DNA of 64,000 bases from CAZFBA01 sp964517135. Lineage in GTDB: Bacteria; Cyanobacteriota; Vampirovibrionia; JBFMGH01. The number at the start of each line of letters is the position of its first letter. The stretch's first letter is position 1. Both the position numbers and the translations under genes were made by a program. The stretch spans positions 1 to 64,000 of the forward strand of contig CAZFBA010000008.1 of the NCBI GenBank assembly GCA_964517135.1, in the 5' to 3' direction. Positions 18,641 to 26,525 of the stretch are shown piece by piece. Under the pieces are notes generated by a model that saw nothing but the letters and a program-made list of their open reading frames with translations, did not search any database and had not been told where the DNA came from.

Positions 18641-19072
18641 TTATTCTTCTTCCTGAACGACGTCTATTTGTATGATATCTTCGCCCAGTTCTTCTTTGAG
18701 GCTGTCTTCTTCTACGGGTTTTTCGCTGTGGTCGGTATCCCTGATGGAGGGTACACCTGTTTTAGCTTTTGATCTATTAATAAGCTTGGTTTTATGTTTT
18801 CTTATCTGTCGTTCAACTTTGTCTGCGAGCAGGTCTATGCTGGCATACATGCTTTCAGAGGCTTCTTTTGCCTGAATCCTGCCTTTTTTGAGTATTACCA
18901 TAACTTCTGCGACCTGGTTGTTGCTTATGCTGGGGTTTTTTTCTACGCTCAGTATGGCTGTTATTTCTTGAATCTGGTCGAACAGTTTTGTTATTTTGCT
19001 TAGTTTTTCAGATGCGTATTGTTTAAGTGCGGGTGTAAGCTCGATGTTACGACCTTTTATAATAAGTCGCAT
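18641..19072 (-). CDS. hpf: Ribosome hibernation factor, short HPF/RaiA type
   Basis: Residues 1-100 match the HPF/YfiA domain that sits in the decoding centre and inactivates ribosomes in starvation: MRLIIKGRNIELTPALKQYA, the IQEITAILSVEKN strand and EASESMYASIDLLADKVERQ with the following basic helix (RQIRKHKTKL). The C-terminal 40 residues are acidic and end in QEEE; they do not resemble the C-terminal dimerisation domain of long HPF, which cyanobacterial LrtA has. GGAGG lies 8 nt before the ATG. A short HPF would be expected to need a partner for 100S dimers or to act like RaiA. No other ribosome-dormancy gene is in view. Confidence 0.9.
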   Translation of the reverse strand: MRLIIKGRNIELTPALKQYASEKLSKITKLFDQIQEITAILSVEKNPSISNNQVAEVMVILKKGRIQAKEASESMYASIDLLADKVERQIRKHKTKLINRSKAKTGVPSIRDTDHSEKPVEEDSLKEELGEDIIQIDVVQEEE

Positions 19073-19155
19073 TTAATTACCTCCGTTGAAGTTTCTTTAT
19101 GCACTTTGTTGATTATAACTAATTATTTTTCTATCCTCAATGAAAAATAAAAAAA

Positions 19156-19371
19156 TTATCGTTGATCGATGAAAATTAATCTGCTGGTGTTAGTTTTAAA
19201 GAAGGTATATGAGTGTTTTTCGTTTAAATGGCTTGTTTTAAAGATGTGGTATTTAAAAATACCATTGCCTGTTTTGAAGTAGAAATTTGCTGTGCGTGAG
19301 ACCTTATACACTACTGATGCTGGCTTGAGGGCATGGATTAAATGAGAGTTATTCTCAATTAAATCCTCCAT
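19156..19371 (-). CDS. Possible small hypothetical protein, 71 aa
   Basis: An open frame of 71 codons starting MEDLIENNSHLIHALKPASV has amino-acid use like its neighbours (Lys, Asn, Phe rich, balanced) but only a poor ribosome site. No domain is recognised. It could be a genuine small protein downstream of the candidate leader region on the opposite strand, or chance. Confidence 0.4.
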   Translation of the reverse strand: MEDLIENNSHLIHALKPASVVYKVSRTANFYFKTGNGIFKYHIFKTSHLNEKHSYTFFKTNTSRLIFIDQR

Positions 19372-19386
19372 CTGGTGTATTAAGAA

Positions 19387-19455
19387 ATGTTAACTTCCTG
19401 CCGATGTTTATATTGTCCTCCTAACACACACTTAGTATGTCGCATTAATAACTAA
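19387..19455 (+). CDS. Possible Cys-rich leader peptide, 22 aa
   Basis: A 22-codon frame reads MLTSCRCLYCPPNTHLVCRI then two Asn, with four Cys codons, and its stop codon lies inside the 5' arm of a strong terminator. This is the geometry of a translation-sensitive attenuator. However there is no good ribosome site and the next gene starts 230 nt later, so chance is a fair alternative. Confidence 0.22.
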   Translation: MLTSCRCLYCPPNTHLVCRINN

Positions 19456-19486
19456 CCGAGAACCACAAAAGGCTCGGTTTTTTTTT
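19454..19486 (+). terminator. Strong Rho-independent terminator with no obvious gene before it
   Basis: AACCGAG and CTCGGTT form a 7-bp stem around a 12-nt loop and run into nine T residues. It works only on the plus strand, where the nearest annotated plus-strand gene upstream ends 1.3 kb away. It therefore ends either a small RNA, a leader transcript or an attenuated message for the flavoprotein gene at 19687. Confidence 0.75.
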
Positions 19487-19686
19487 ATGCTTTGAGCTAT
19501 CAAGAATGATTCTTGTTTGATGTAATCTTTATAAATGTATATACATGTGCATGGCATAGGGATATGTTGATTAAAGAAATTTGCTTTATTTAAATGAATT
19601 TAGTTTTCTTTTTGTTAAGATTATTGTATATGCTCAATGGTTCATCTGGCCCGTACACCTTCTATGAAAGAGGAGATTCAAAAAGA

Positions 19687-20529
19687 ATGTATAAAATCAT
19701 CAGTGCACGTAACCTTACAGCGGACCTTTATGAATTTCAGATAGAAGCTCCGCATATTACCAGACATGGTCAGGCCGGACAGTTCATTATGCTGAGGGTT
19801 GACGAACTCGGAGAGAGGGTTCCGCTAACAATAGCAGATATTGATAAGGAAAAAGGCCTTTTAACTATTGTATTTATGGCAGTAGGCTATTCTACTAATA
19901 AGCTTTGCCGCAAGAAGTCAGGTGATGATATAGCTGATATTGTTGGACCTCTTGGTATGCCCACAGAAACAGATAGAAACTTTGGCACTGTTGTAGTAGT
20001 GGCAGGTGGCTATGGGGCTGCCCCTGCTTATCTTATCGCTAAAGCCTATAAAGAAACCGGTAATAAAGTCTATATGATTATGGGAGCAAGAAATAAAGAC
20101 CTCCTCTTCTGGCAGGATAGAATGGAAAAGGCTACTGACGGCTTCTTTGTGACAACAGATGATGGTTCCTGCGGCCAGAAAGGGCTTGTTACAGATAAAC
20201 TTGAAGAACTGATGAATCAGGAAAAGATTGACCATGTTATGGCTATTGGGCCGATACCTATGATGAGAGCAGTTTCAAACCTGACAAAAGCACCTGGTAT
20301 CTATACTGTTGTGAGTCTGAACCCTATTATGGTTGATGGTACCGGTATGTGTGGCGGCTGCAGGGTTAGTGTAGGTGGTGAAATAAAATTTGCCTGCGTT
20401 GATGGACCTGACTTTGATGCTCATAAGGTTGACTTTGATGAGCTTATAGCCAGAAATAAAATTTATGATGAAGGCAAATGCCTTATGCAGGCTAAAGCAG
20501 AATTGCTTGAAGCTGAACAGCAGAAATAG
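19687..20529 (+). CDS. NfnA/SudB-like FAD- and NAD(P)-binding reductase subunit
   Basis: This 280-residue protein belongs to the ferredoxin-NADP reductase family branch that holds NfnA, sulfide dehydrogenase SudB and PyrK. The FAD motif RVPLTIADID (about residues 47-56), the NAD(P)-binding VVVVAGGYGAAPAYLIAK and the C-terminal DGTGMCGGCRVSVGGEI with a later FACVDGPDFDAH are visible; three Cys and an Asp would bind a [2Fe-2S] cluster, as in NfnA. I start at the ATG at 19687 behind AGGAG; the frame is open 31 codons further upstream. The usual partner, a GltD-like flavoprotein, is not adjacent: the next gene is convergent. Confidence 0.85.
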   Translation: MYKIISARNLTADLYEFQIEAPHITRHGQAGQFIMLRVDELGERVPLTIADIDKEKGLLTIVFMAVGYSTNKLCRKKSGDDIADIVGPLGMPTETDRNFGTVVVVAGGYGAAPAYLIAKAYKETGNKVYMIMGARNKDLLFWQDRMEKATDGFFVTTDDGSCGQKGLVTDKLEELMNQEKIDHVMAIGPIPMMRAVSNLTKAPGIYTVVSLNPIMVDGTGMCGGCRVSVGGEIKFACVDGPDFDAHKVDFDELIARNKIYDEGKCLMQAKAELLEAEQQK

Positions 20530-20530
20530 A

Positions 20531-21706
20531 CTAGAAACCTGCTGTCATTTTATCAGCATTCTGCCTGACAAAGTGTATATTGTTTATTATCAATTGCTCA
20601 AGCTCAGCCAGTAAAAGAACATAATTATTCAGGTTATAATGCTGGGCAAAGCCTTTCAGCGGATGTATCAATGCATGCTCTTTTGCAGGTAACTTTTCTG
20701 GGAAATTTCTTGTTTGTATCATATTGCGGAAGCAATGTAGACTGCTGCTTATATGCTCGCTGTCGTGTTTTAAAATCTGTTCTTTTCTTGGTAACCAAAC
20801 TTTTTCAAAGCTTTCTGATGCTGAGAAAGCTCCGGCACACTTTCCAATTTCAAAAACAGCATGTTGAAGTTCTTTTACAAAACGGTTATGAGTGGCATCT
20901 TTAGGGGAAAGTGCTTCTTCAAGGTTGATCCGGCGTAGTCTGAATTCTTTTTTGTCTAGAGCAAAGACCATGGCAATACTGTTTGTAGCTATATTAACTA
21001 TTGCTTTCTCGAATTCTATGCGGCGAGGGTTGGTATGAACTGAAAATGTGATACTTTTGCTATTGAGAAGCTCTACAACCGGCATAAAAAGTTCATAACG
21101 TGGAACTGCTATTTTGATAAGTCCCTTTTTATGAGGATAATAGTTGCTTCCTTCTCTTCTGGCACCCTGCATAAGGCTGGCTCTAACGACCTTGCTGCAT
21201 ATGTTCCGGGTAATACCTTCATTGATACCTCTCTCCTGGAGCTTTAATTGAAGATGGTAGATAGTCTCATCGTAGATAATACCGTTTGAGGCCAGAATAA
21301 TTGTCGGAAAGTAAAACCGGCTGAGCTTTGCATAGTGTTTAAGAAGGTCCAGGCCGGAAAGCTCAAGAGCTACATCTGCAAGCTCATTAATGAGGTCATG
21401 CAGGTGTTCATAACCAGGAGTACAGATTATAACAGCAGGCAAAACTTTTTTATGCGCTGCCTCAAGTATTCCGCAGGTGTAGCACTCACTGAGGTTGATT
21501 GTTTTAAGACCATATCCATCAAATAGTTTTATTTCGGGCTTTTCAGTTAGAAGGTTTGATGTTACTCCACCTTTGCGGCAAATTATGGTATCTATCTTTG
21601 AATGATAATAAAGTGATATACCTGTTGCTGTTAGAGGGTATATTCCGGTTGTTTGCTGTATTATATTTCTGCTTCCTGCATTATGTATGTCTGTATTCGT
21701 CAACAT
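20531..21706 (-). CDS. PanE/ApbA-like protein of unknown function
   Basis: I recognise this 391-residue protein only loosely. Early strands (IDTIICRKGG, AVIICTPGYEHLHDLINELA) and a middle FEKAIVNIATNSIAMVFALD helix are laid out like ketopantoate reductase, with a nucleotide-binding half and a helical half, but no clean GxGxxG loop is present. The last 110 residues, a helical extension, do not fit that family. The ATG lies 26 nt inside the methyltransferase gene with AGGAA upstream, so it is co-translated with it in the operon TPR-methyltransferase-this gene. Catalysis cannot be claimed. Confidence 0.7.
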   Translation of the reverse strand: MLTNTDIHNAGSRNIIQQTTGIYPLTATGISLYYHSKIDTIICRKGGVTSNLLTEKPEIKLFDGYGLKTINLSECYTCGILEAAHKKVLPAVIICTPGYEHLHDLINELADVALELSGLDLLKHYAKLSRFYFPTIILASNGIIYDETIYHLQLKLQERGINEGITRNICSKVVRASLMQGARREGSNYYPHKKGLIKIAVPRYELFMPVVELLNSKSITFSVHTNPRRIEFEKAIVNIATNSIAMVFALDKKEFRLRRINLEEALSPKDATHNRFVKELQHAVFEIGKCAGAFSASESFEKVWLPRKEQILKHDSEHISSSLHCFRNMIQTRNFPEKLPAKEHALIHPLKGFAQHYNLNNYVLLLAELEQLIINNIHFVRQNADKMTAGF

Positions 21707-22403
21707 TGTTTCCTGTCACCATTAATGCACCAATATTTTCTTTAAAGTTTTTTAATTCATCAGGGGTATCATACCCCCATTTAGGTTGAAAGTTTTTGAT
21801 ATCAACAGGTCTCGGGTCAAGAATACGCCTGGTTTTGATATTGCTGAAGCCTGCCTCTTTAAAAATACATATGTAGTCGTTTTCAGAGAGGTAATGCATC
21901 TTCAAAGGTATAAAATCAGCCCATACACTGCTATTTGAATGTTCTATGAAGAAATAGCTAATACAGAAGAAGGCTCCGGCTTTCTTGAGTGTACGCCTGA
22001 CCTCTATCAGTGCTTTAAGAAGGTCTTCAGCATAATAAATTGACTCTACGGAGAGTACAAGGTCAAATGTGCCGTTGTCAAACGGCAGGGAAGAAAAATC
22101 AGCTATTTTGAAAACTGTGCCGGGATAATTCTTGCTCTTTTCTATTGCAGTTTGAATCATCTTATCAGAGATGTCAACGCCGTAGGCAGTGCCACCCGGC
22201 TGTATCTTTTCTGATATCATACGTGTAGCATAGCCGTTACCGCAGCCAATCTCTAAAACCTTTATACCCGGTTTGAGCGGCATTTCCTTCAGGGCTGCTT
22301 CGACAGATATAATATGTTCTTCCTGCATGGAATCTGCCCGACCTCTGTCATGCCAGTTGTTAAACTCATCTGCAACCTGTTTGGTATATTCTTTATTGAT
22401 CAT
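21681..22403 (-). CDS. SAM-dependent methyltransferase (UbiE/class I type)
   Basis: A class I methyltransferase of 240 residues: motif I VLEIGCGNGYATRMI, the acidic residue after strand 2 in YGVDISDKMIQTA, motif FKIADFSSLPFDNGTFDLVL and the post-motif helix with VRRTLKKAGAFFCIS. It most resembles the UbiE/menaquinone or small-molecule type. I place the start at ATG 22403 (MINKEYTKQVADEF), which overlaps the TPR gene by only 11 bp; a longer frame to 22571 would cover 178 bp of that gene and encodes a basic stretch without family match. Its substrate is unknown, but tight coupling to a TPR protein and a PanE-like protein suggests one small pathway. Confidence 0.87.
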   Translation of the reverse strand: MINKEYTKQVADEFNNWHDRGRADSMQEEHIISVEAALKEMPLKPGIKVLEIGCGNGYATRMISEKIQPGGTAYGVDISDKMIQTAIEKSKNYPGTVFKIADFSSLPFDNGTFDLVLSVESIYYAEDLLKALIEVRRTLKKAGAFFCISYFFIEHSNSSVWADFIPLKMHYLSENDYICIFKEAGFSNIKTRRILDPRPVDIKNFQPKWGYDTPDELKNFKENIGALMVTGNNVDEYRHT

Positions 22404-23580
22404 TATTCTCTTGCTTACTTGTTTTATCTTGTACTGAAATTTTTTGAGAGATTTCAGGGTAAGTTTTGTTATATTGCTCAAGTATTTTTTCAGCTTCTTC
22501 AGCCCGATTTGTGTTTTTATAGATTTCTGCAAGGTTTCCAAATGCCTCATGATAAGGCTTTTCAGCTTCAATAGCTTTTTTGTAGTTTATAATAGCCTGT
22601 TCATAGTTTTGCTGGCCTTTATAAATGTTGCCAGTAGCGTTATAGGTAATAGAAGAGCCAGGGTTAAGTTGAAGTTCTTTCTGGTATAGCTTCAGTGCTT
22701 TTAAATCGTTCTTTTTAAGGTGATAGCAGTATCCCATGTTGTGATGCAGGTCTTTTGCATCCGGAGCAAGACGGATGGCTTGTTTATAGGTCTTGATAGC
22801 TCTGTCGTACTCATCAAGTTTGATATAGATTAGGCCTATATTATTTAATATACTGGCTTTTTCTGTTAAATCTTCTGTTTGTGTCAGTATACTGTTGAGA
22901 AGTTCGAGAGCCTTGCCGTATTCTCCTGATTTATAGTAAGCATAACTGAGCCTGTTTGTTACAATATTTGAAGCAGGGTTTATATCCCTGGCCTTTTCAA
23001 GTGCTGCAATAGCTCTGTCGTAATGATTTATTCTGGAATAAACAAGACCGATATTGCTGTGAGCATTGAAAAACCCGGGGTCAATCTGGATGGCTTTTTC
23101 AAGCTGTTCAAGGGCTTTATCGTAGTGGCCAATTTTTATGTAAGTATAACCAAGGTTATTGTGGACTATGGCATAGTTTGGCCGCATTTCGATGGCCATT
23201 TTATAGTATTTGATAGCTTCATCATACTTTCCAATCTCATCATAGGCACCGGCAAGGTTGTTAAGCGCTGTCGGATAACGGGGGTTAAGCTCGATGGCCT
23301 TTCTGTATTCTGCAATGGCACGCTCAAGCTTGCCCTTTGAATAGAGCACATAACCGAGTTCATTGTGATAGAGCGCATTATTGGGATCCAGTGTAATAGA
23401 TTTAGCATACTTGCTGATGGCTTCAGTAAGTCTGCCTTCTTCAAGGGCTTTAGTACCTTCCTGATAATTGCTAAAAGCTTGATTATCAGTTTCTGTATTT
23501 CCTTCTTCAGCTATGCAGGGCAAAGCTGTTACCTGGAAGATTAAAAGGGCGCCTGTAATAATTAAAAGAGACTTTTTCAT
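22393..23580 (-). CDS. Secreted TPR protein, first gene of a coupled operon
   Basis: The ATG at 23580 opens a typical signal peptide (KKSLLIITGALLIFQVTALP, cleavage near CIAEE); an ATG 13 codons earlier would put hydrophilic residues in front of it. About nine TPR units follow (for example YHNELGYVLYSKGKLERAIA, YPTALNNLAGAYDEIGKYDE), then an acidic Gln-rich tail. It resembles the large TPR protein at the left end of the window. The stop overlaps the methyltransferase start by 11 bp. A role as an extracytoplasmic scaffold is inferred. Confidence 0.88.
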   Translation of the reverse strand: MKKSLLIITGALLIFQVTALPCIAEEGNTETDNQAFSNYQEGTKALEEGRLTEAISKYAKSITLDPNNALYHNELGYVLYSKGKLERAIAEYRKAIELNPRYPTALNNLAGAYDEIGKYDEAIKYYKMAIEMRPNYAIVHNNLGYTYIKIGHYDKALEQLEKAIQIDPGFFNAHSNIGLVYSRINHYDRAIAALEKARDINPASNIVTNRLSYAYYKSGEYGKALELLNSILTQTEDLTEKASILNNIGLIYIKLDEYDRAIKTYKQAIRLAPDAKDLHHNMGYCYHLKKNDLKALKLYQKELQLNPGSSITYNATGNIYKGQQNYEQAIINYKKAIEAEKPYHEAFGNLAEIYKNTNRAEEAEKILEQYNKTYPEISQKISVQDKTSKQENNDQ

Positions 23581-23841
23581 TTGTGAGGTCCGGTGTGGGT
23601 TATCGTTATTTTTTAACATACATTCTGAAAATTCTTTTTAAGGATAAAACAAAAATAGGTTGTTTAAAAGGCTTTGTATTTAACTGTATCTAACAAATGC
23701 TGCTTGATTAACTTATAAATCGGAAAAAAATTAGTTATTAAAGTCTTCACTATTGGCAGTATTATTTTTGGTATACAATAGAGTGGCATGGATGACGTAT
23801 CCGGAAAATATTGCAAATAAACGTTATAAAGGTGAACAGGT

Positions 23842-25521
23842 TTGAAAGTCGTTATTCTATGTGCCGGCAGGGGGTCAAGACTTGGTAGCATGACCGATTA
23901 TATACCTAAAGCGATGGTTACCATTAATCGCAAGCCGGTAATAAGTTATATTCTTGATCAAATTTATGATAAAAGTGCTTTTACAGAAGAGGTAAAGACG
24001 GCTATTGCCGTGGGATATTGCTCTGAAGTTCTGAAATCGTATGTGTCTGACTTTTATCAGGATAAAGATATTACCTTTATTGATGTGGAAAAATATCAGG
24101 GCACAGGTTCCGGGCCAGGCTATTCACTTTTGCAAACGGCAACCTTTGTAGCCGGTGAACCTTTTATACTTATACTTGGTGATACCCTCTGTTTTCAGGA
24201 TTTGTCAACCTTTGTTGATAAGAATGCTTCAGTAATAGGTATTTATGATGTCGAAAACCCTGCAAGGTTCACGACATGCGATATAGATAGAGATGGGTAT
24301 ATTAAAGGATTCTACGACAAGCAAGAAAATGCCCCTTCACGTAAGGCTATTGTGGGTATTTATTATATCAAAGATTCTAAAACATTCTTCGAAGGTCTTG
24401 ATAAAACACGTAATAACCTGATAAAAGAAGAATTGCAGATTAGTAATGGCCTTTTATTCCTTCTGCAAAATGGCAAAAAGATTAAAGCACAGCCCACAAC
24501 CTGGCTTGATGCAGGTATTAAAGAAACACTGGCCTTCGCCAGAAACTGCCTTGGAGATTATGATACAATCTATAAAAACAATTCATTGACCATTATTCAG
24601 GATGATAGGGTAAGAAAATACGGGTTTGATAGCTATATAGAAGATTTTATTTGTTATTTTAAAGCTATACAAAAGATGCCGGCAGCAAAGCTTTATGATG
24701 AAGTGATTTATATTTCTGAAACCCCTCCCCTTTATCTGGACTTTAAAGCAGATGTCTCTAACGACCAGAAATTAACACTTATCTTTCTCAGATCGCCTGT
24801 TAGCAATGAAAAAGCCCTTGATATAATTAGAAATGTTCTGGAGGGCTTTAAAAAATATCTGCACTCTTCTCAAAAACCAGATGTGTCTCCTGAAGATATC
24901 GACTATGAGTATAAAACACATATACTGCAAAAACTGGAAAATGATGAGACCCTGAAACCATTTTTAACTGCTGAAACCATAAAGCTTAACGGGCTTCAAA
25001 TAGCTAATCCATACCTTATACTCAAGAATATGGATACTAAGCAACTTTTACCACCACTATATACACATATTCATGGGAATGTATATCTTGGAAATATTAT
25101 TTATAACCTTGCAAAAGATAGCTTTAAGCTTATATATCCCAGGATGTGGTTTGGTAATAGCTTTATCTATGGTGATTATACTCTTGATCTGGCAATGTTA
25201 AGACAGTGCTTTAATGGTAAATATAATCTAATAAAGGCAAATCGCTTTAAATTAGAGCAAAAATCCTGCTGCGATTACATTATGGAAGTTGAAACAACTG
25301 CTGTTGTCGATTATGTTCAAAACGCATTTGACTCGATTATAAGAGACTTATATCCTGATGATGATACTCTTATTTACAGGGTAAGGCTTCTTGAAGGTAT
25401 TTTATTTCTTTATAATGCTACAAATACTAATAAAGCAGAAATGAAGCTGGCATTTTACCTTATGGCAGGCCACTTGCTGAATGCTATGAGATACCTTCAT
25501 GTTAAAAATGGTAAAAAATAA
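23842..25521 (+). CDS. Nucleotidyltransferase fused to a kinase-like domain lacking catalytic residues
   Basis: Residues 1-240 are a sugar- or choline-phosphate nucleotidyltransferase: VVILCAGRGSRLG with PKAMVTINRKP, GDTLCFQDL and the late TTWLDAG. Residues about 250-559 resemble the aminoglycoside/choline kinase fold found in such fusions. The catalytic loop reads HGNVYLGNII (H411-N413) where active enzymes have HGD, and the metal-binding DPR reads YPRMWFG (Y432). Both catalytic Asp are therefore replaced, suggesting a pseudokinase that binds ligand or regulates the first domain. The start is TTG with AAAGGTGA upstream. Likely role: making an activated sugar or alcohol for surface glycans, inferred from family. 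Confidence 0.85.
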   Translation: MKVVILCAGRGSRLGSMTDYIPKAMVTINRKPVISYILDQIYDKSAFTEEVKTAIAVGYCSEVLKSYVSDFYQDKDITFIDVEKYQGTGSGPGYSLLQTATFVAGEPFILILGDTLCFQDLSTFVDKNASVIGIYDVENPARFTTCDIDRDGYIKGFYDKQENAPSRKAIVGIYYIKDSKTFFEGLDKTRNNLIKEELQISNGLLFLLQNGKKIKAQPTTWLDAGIKETLAFARNCLGDYDTIYKNNSLTIIQDDRVRKYGFDSYIEDFICYFKAIQKMPAAKLYDEVIYISETPPLYLDFKADVSNDQKLTLIFLRSPVSNEKALDIIRNVLEGFKKYLHSSQKPDVSPEDIDYEYKTHILQKLENDETLKPFLTAETIKLNGLQIANPYLILKNMDTKQLLPPLYTHIHGNVYLGNIIYNLAKDSFKLIYPRMWFGNSFIYGDYTLDLAMLRQCFNGKYNLIKANRFKLEQKSCCDYIMEVETTAVVDYVQNAFDSIIRDLYPDDDTLIYRVRLLEGILFLYNATNTNKAEMKLAFYLMAGHLLNAMRYLHVKNGKK

Positions 25522-25612
25522 GTAAAAACTTATCCTCAAAAAAGGTTTACAAAGACCATAGGCATGCTATAATTCTTTTAAGAAAATCAAATATTGCGTT
25601 TTGAAGAATTGT

Positions 25613-25684
25613 TCCTCAGTAGCTCAACGGTAGAGCAACCGGCTGTTAACCGGTAGGTTGTAAGTTCGAATCTTACCTGAGGAG
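25613..25684 (+). tRNA. tRNA-Asn (anticodon GTT)
   Basis: A complete cloverleaf of 72 nt: acceptor TCCTCAG pairing with CTGAGGA, D arm GCTC/GAGC, anticodon stem ACCGG/CCGGT around loop CTGTTAA (anticodon 25645-25647), and T arm GTAAG/CTTAC with loop TTCGAAT. The discriminator is G, right for Asn. CCA is not encoded. Confidence 0.97.
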
Positions 25685-25748
25685 CTTTTTAGTTTTAAAC
25701 AGGTTTTCTACAGGTTTGCATTTATCGAAAATACTTTCGATATTGATT

Positions 25749-25774
25749 TATAATAGATAATGATTATCATTTTC
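25749..25774 (+). promoter_or_regulatory. Fur box overlapping a -10 element
   Basis: GATAATGATTATCATTTTC (25756-25774) matches the 19-bp Fur consensus GATAATGATAATCATTATC at 17 positions, and one of the two differences is the symmetric centre. TATAAT (25749-25754) directly precedes it, so Fur with iron would cover the -10 and start site and repress. No -35 of quality is visible. Confidence 0.65.
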
Positions 25775-25834
25775 ATCTAATGTTAACCCTTGCAGGCTTT
25801 GTAATTAATGTATACACTAAGGTAGTGCATTTTT
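25761..25834 (+). ncRNA. Candidate Fur-regulated small RNA, about 74 nt
   Basis: From the start expected for the Fur-covered TATAAT, about 55 nt lead to a terminator-like hairpin (CACTA-AGG-TAGTG, extended past one mismatch, 25812-25830) followed by TTTTT. The single-stranded part contains a C-rich patch (AACCCTTGCAGG). The size suits iron-stress RNAs such as RyhB or IsaR1. A 24-codon frame without ribosome site (ATG at 25779) overlaps it and is the alternative reading. The terminator stem is short, so this remains a candidate. Confidence 0.42.
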
Positions 25835-26455
25835 GCTCTGTGCGGCTTCTCTGAGATCCTGTTAGCACAAACTTATGATATGCTTGCTTTAAATACCTGC
25901 CGGTAGCAGAAAATTCTAAATATTTTTACTATTCCTTGTTCCAATTGTTCTAAAGAAGACTCTAATCAAAAAATTACCTGTTTTGATAGTTAGCCTGATC
26001 TTGGTATAAAATATACACGAAGTTATGAACAATCAAAACTGGCAGCCTGTATTGCTTGAGAAACCTCATATCCGGACAGGTTATGGGGTTTCTGAAAAAC
26101 CGGAACAATCTTTCTCTATGAGTGCCTGTCAGGCTGAATAATAAATTTTTTTTTTCGTTATTTTCTATAGGTTTTAAAGCCTTTATTTACAACTTTTCGC
26201 CAAATGTATTTATTTGAAAGCCTTAATTTATAAGAAAAAACGCTAAAATATAAAATAAAAATTTTTACAAATTGTAGCATCTGGCCAGATTTATTTTCTT
26301 ATAAGCCTTATGGTGCAATTTTACAATTGCTAGACCCGTAGCAATAGCTGTATTCGTAAACTTTTGAAAATTTTTAAAGTCTTTTTGCCCTTTGTGGCAT
26401 GCTTTTTAAGATTTTCAATTATTTTGATATTTTGCCTTGTTGATTGGCTTAAACC
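25835..26455. other. 620-bp gene-free stretch
   Basis: No protein-coding frame with a ribosome site is present on either strand. It contains a run of ten T (26146-26155) on the plus strand without a stable stem just before it, and a small hairpin GGTTT/AAACC near 26085-26100. The composition is more AT-rich than the flanks. Confidence 0.3.
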
Positions 26456-26492
26456 CCAAAAATAAAGAGGGATACCTTGGCTTGATCCCTCC
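26456..26492 (-). terminator. Terminator after the sbcD remnant
   Basis: On the minus strand GAGGGAT and ATCCCTC form a 7-bp stem around an 11-nt loop and continue into TTTATTTTT. It lies about 33 nt past the stop of the sbcD fragment. Confidence 0.68.
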
Positions 26493-26525
26493 TAAATTCT
26501 GGATTTTTGGTTAAATTATGCTCCC

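Noticed and set aside
21681..22571. Longer start for the methyltransferase at 22571
   Set aside because: It would overlap the TPR gene by 178 bp and adds a Lys-rich stretch with no family match; ATG 22403 fits the domain boundary.
26100..26160. Terminator at the run of ten T near 26146
   Set aside because: No stable GC-rich stem directly precedes the T run; the AT-rich context makes such runs likely by chance.
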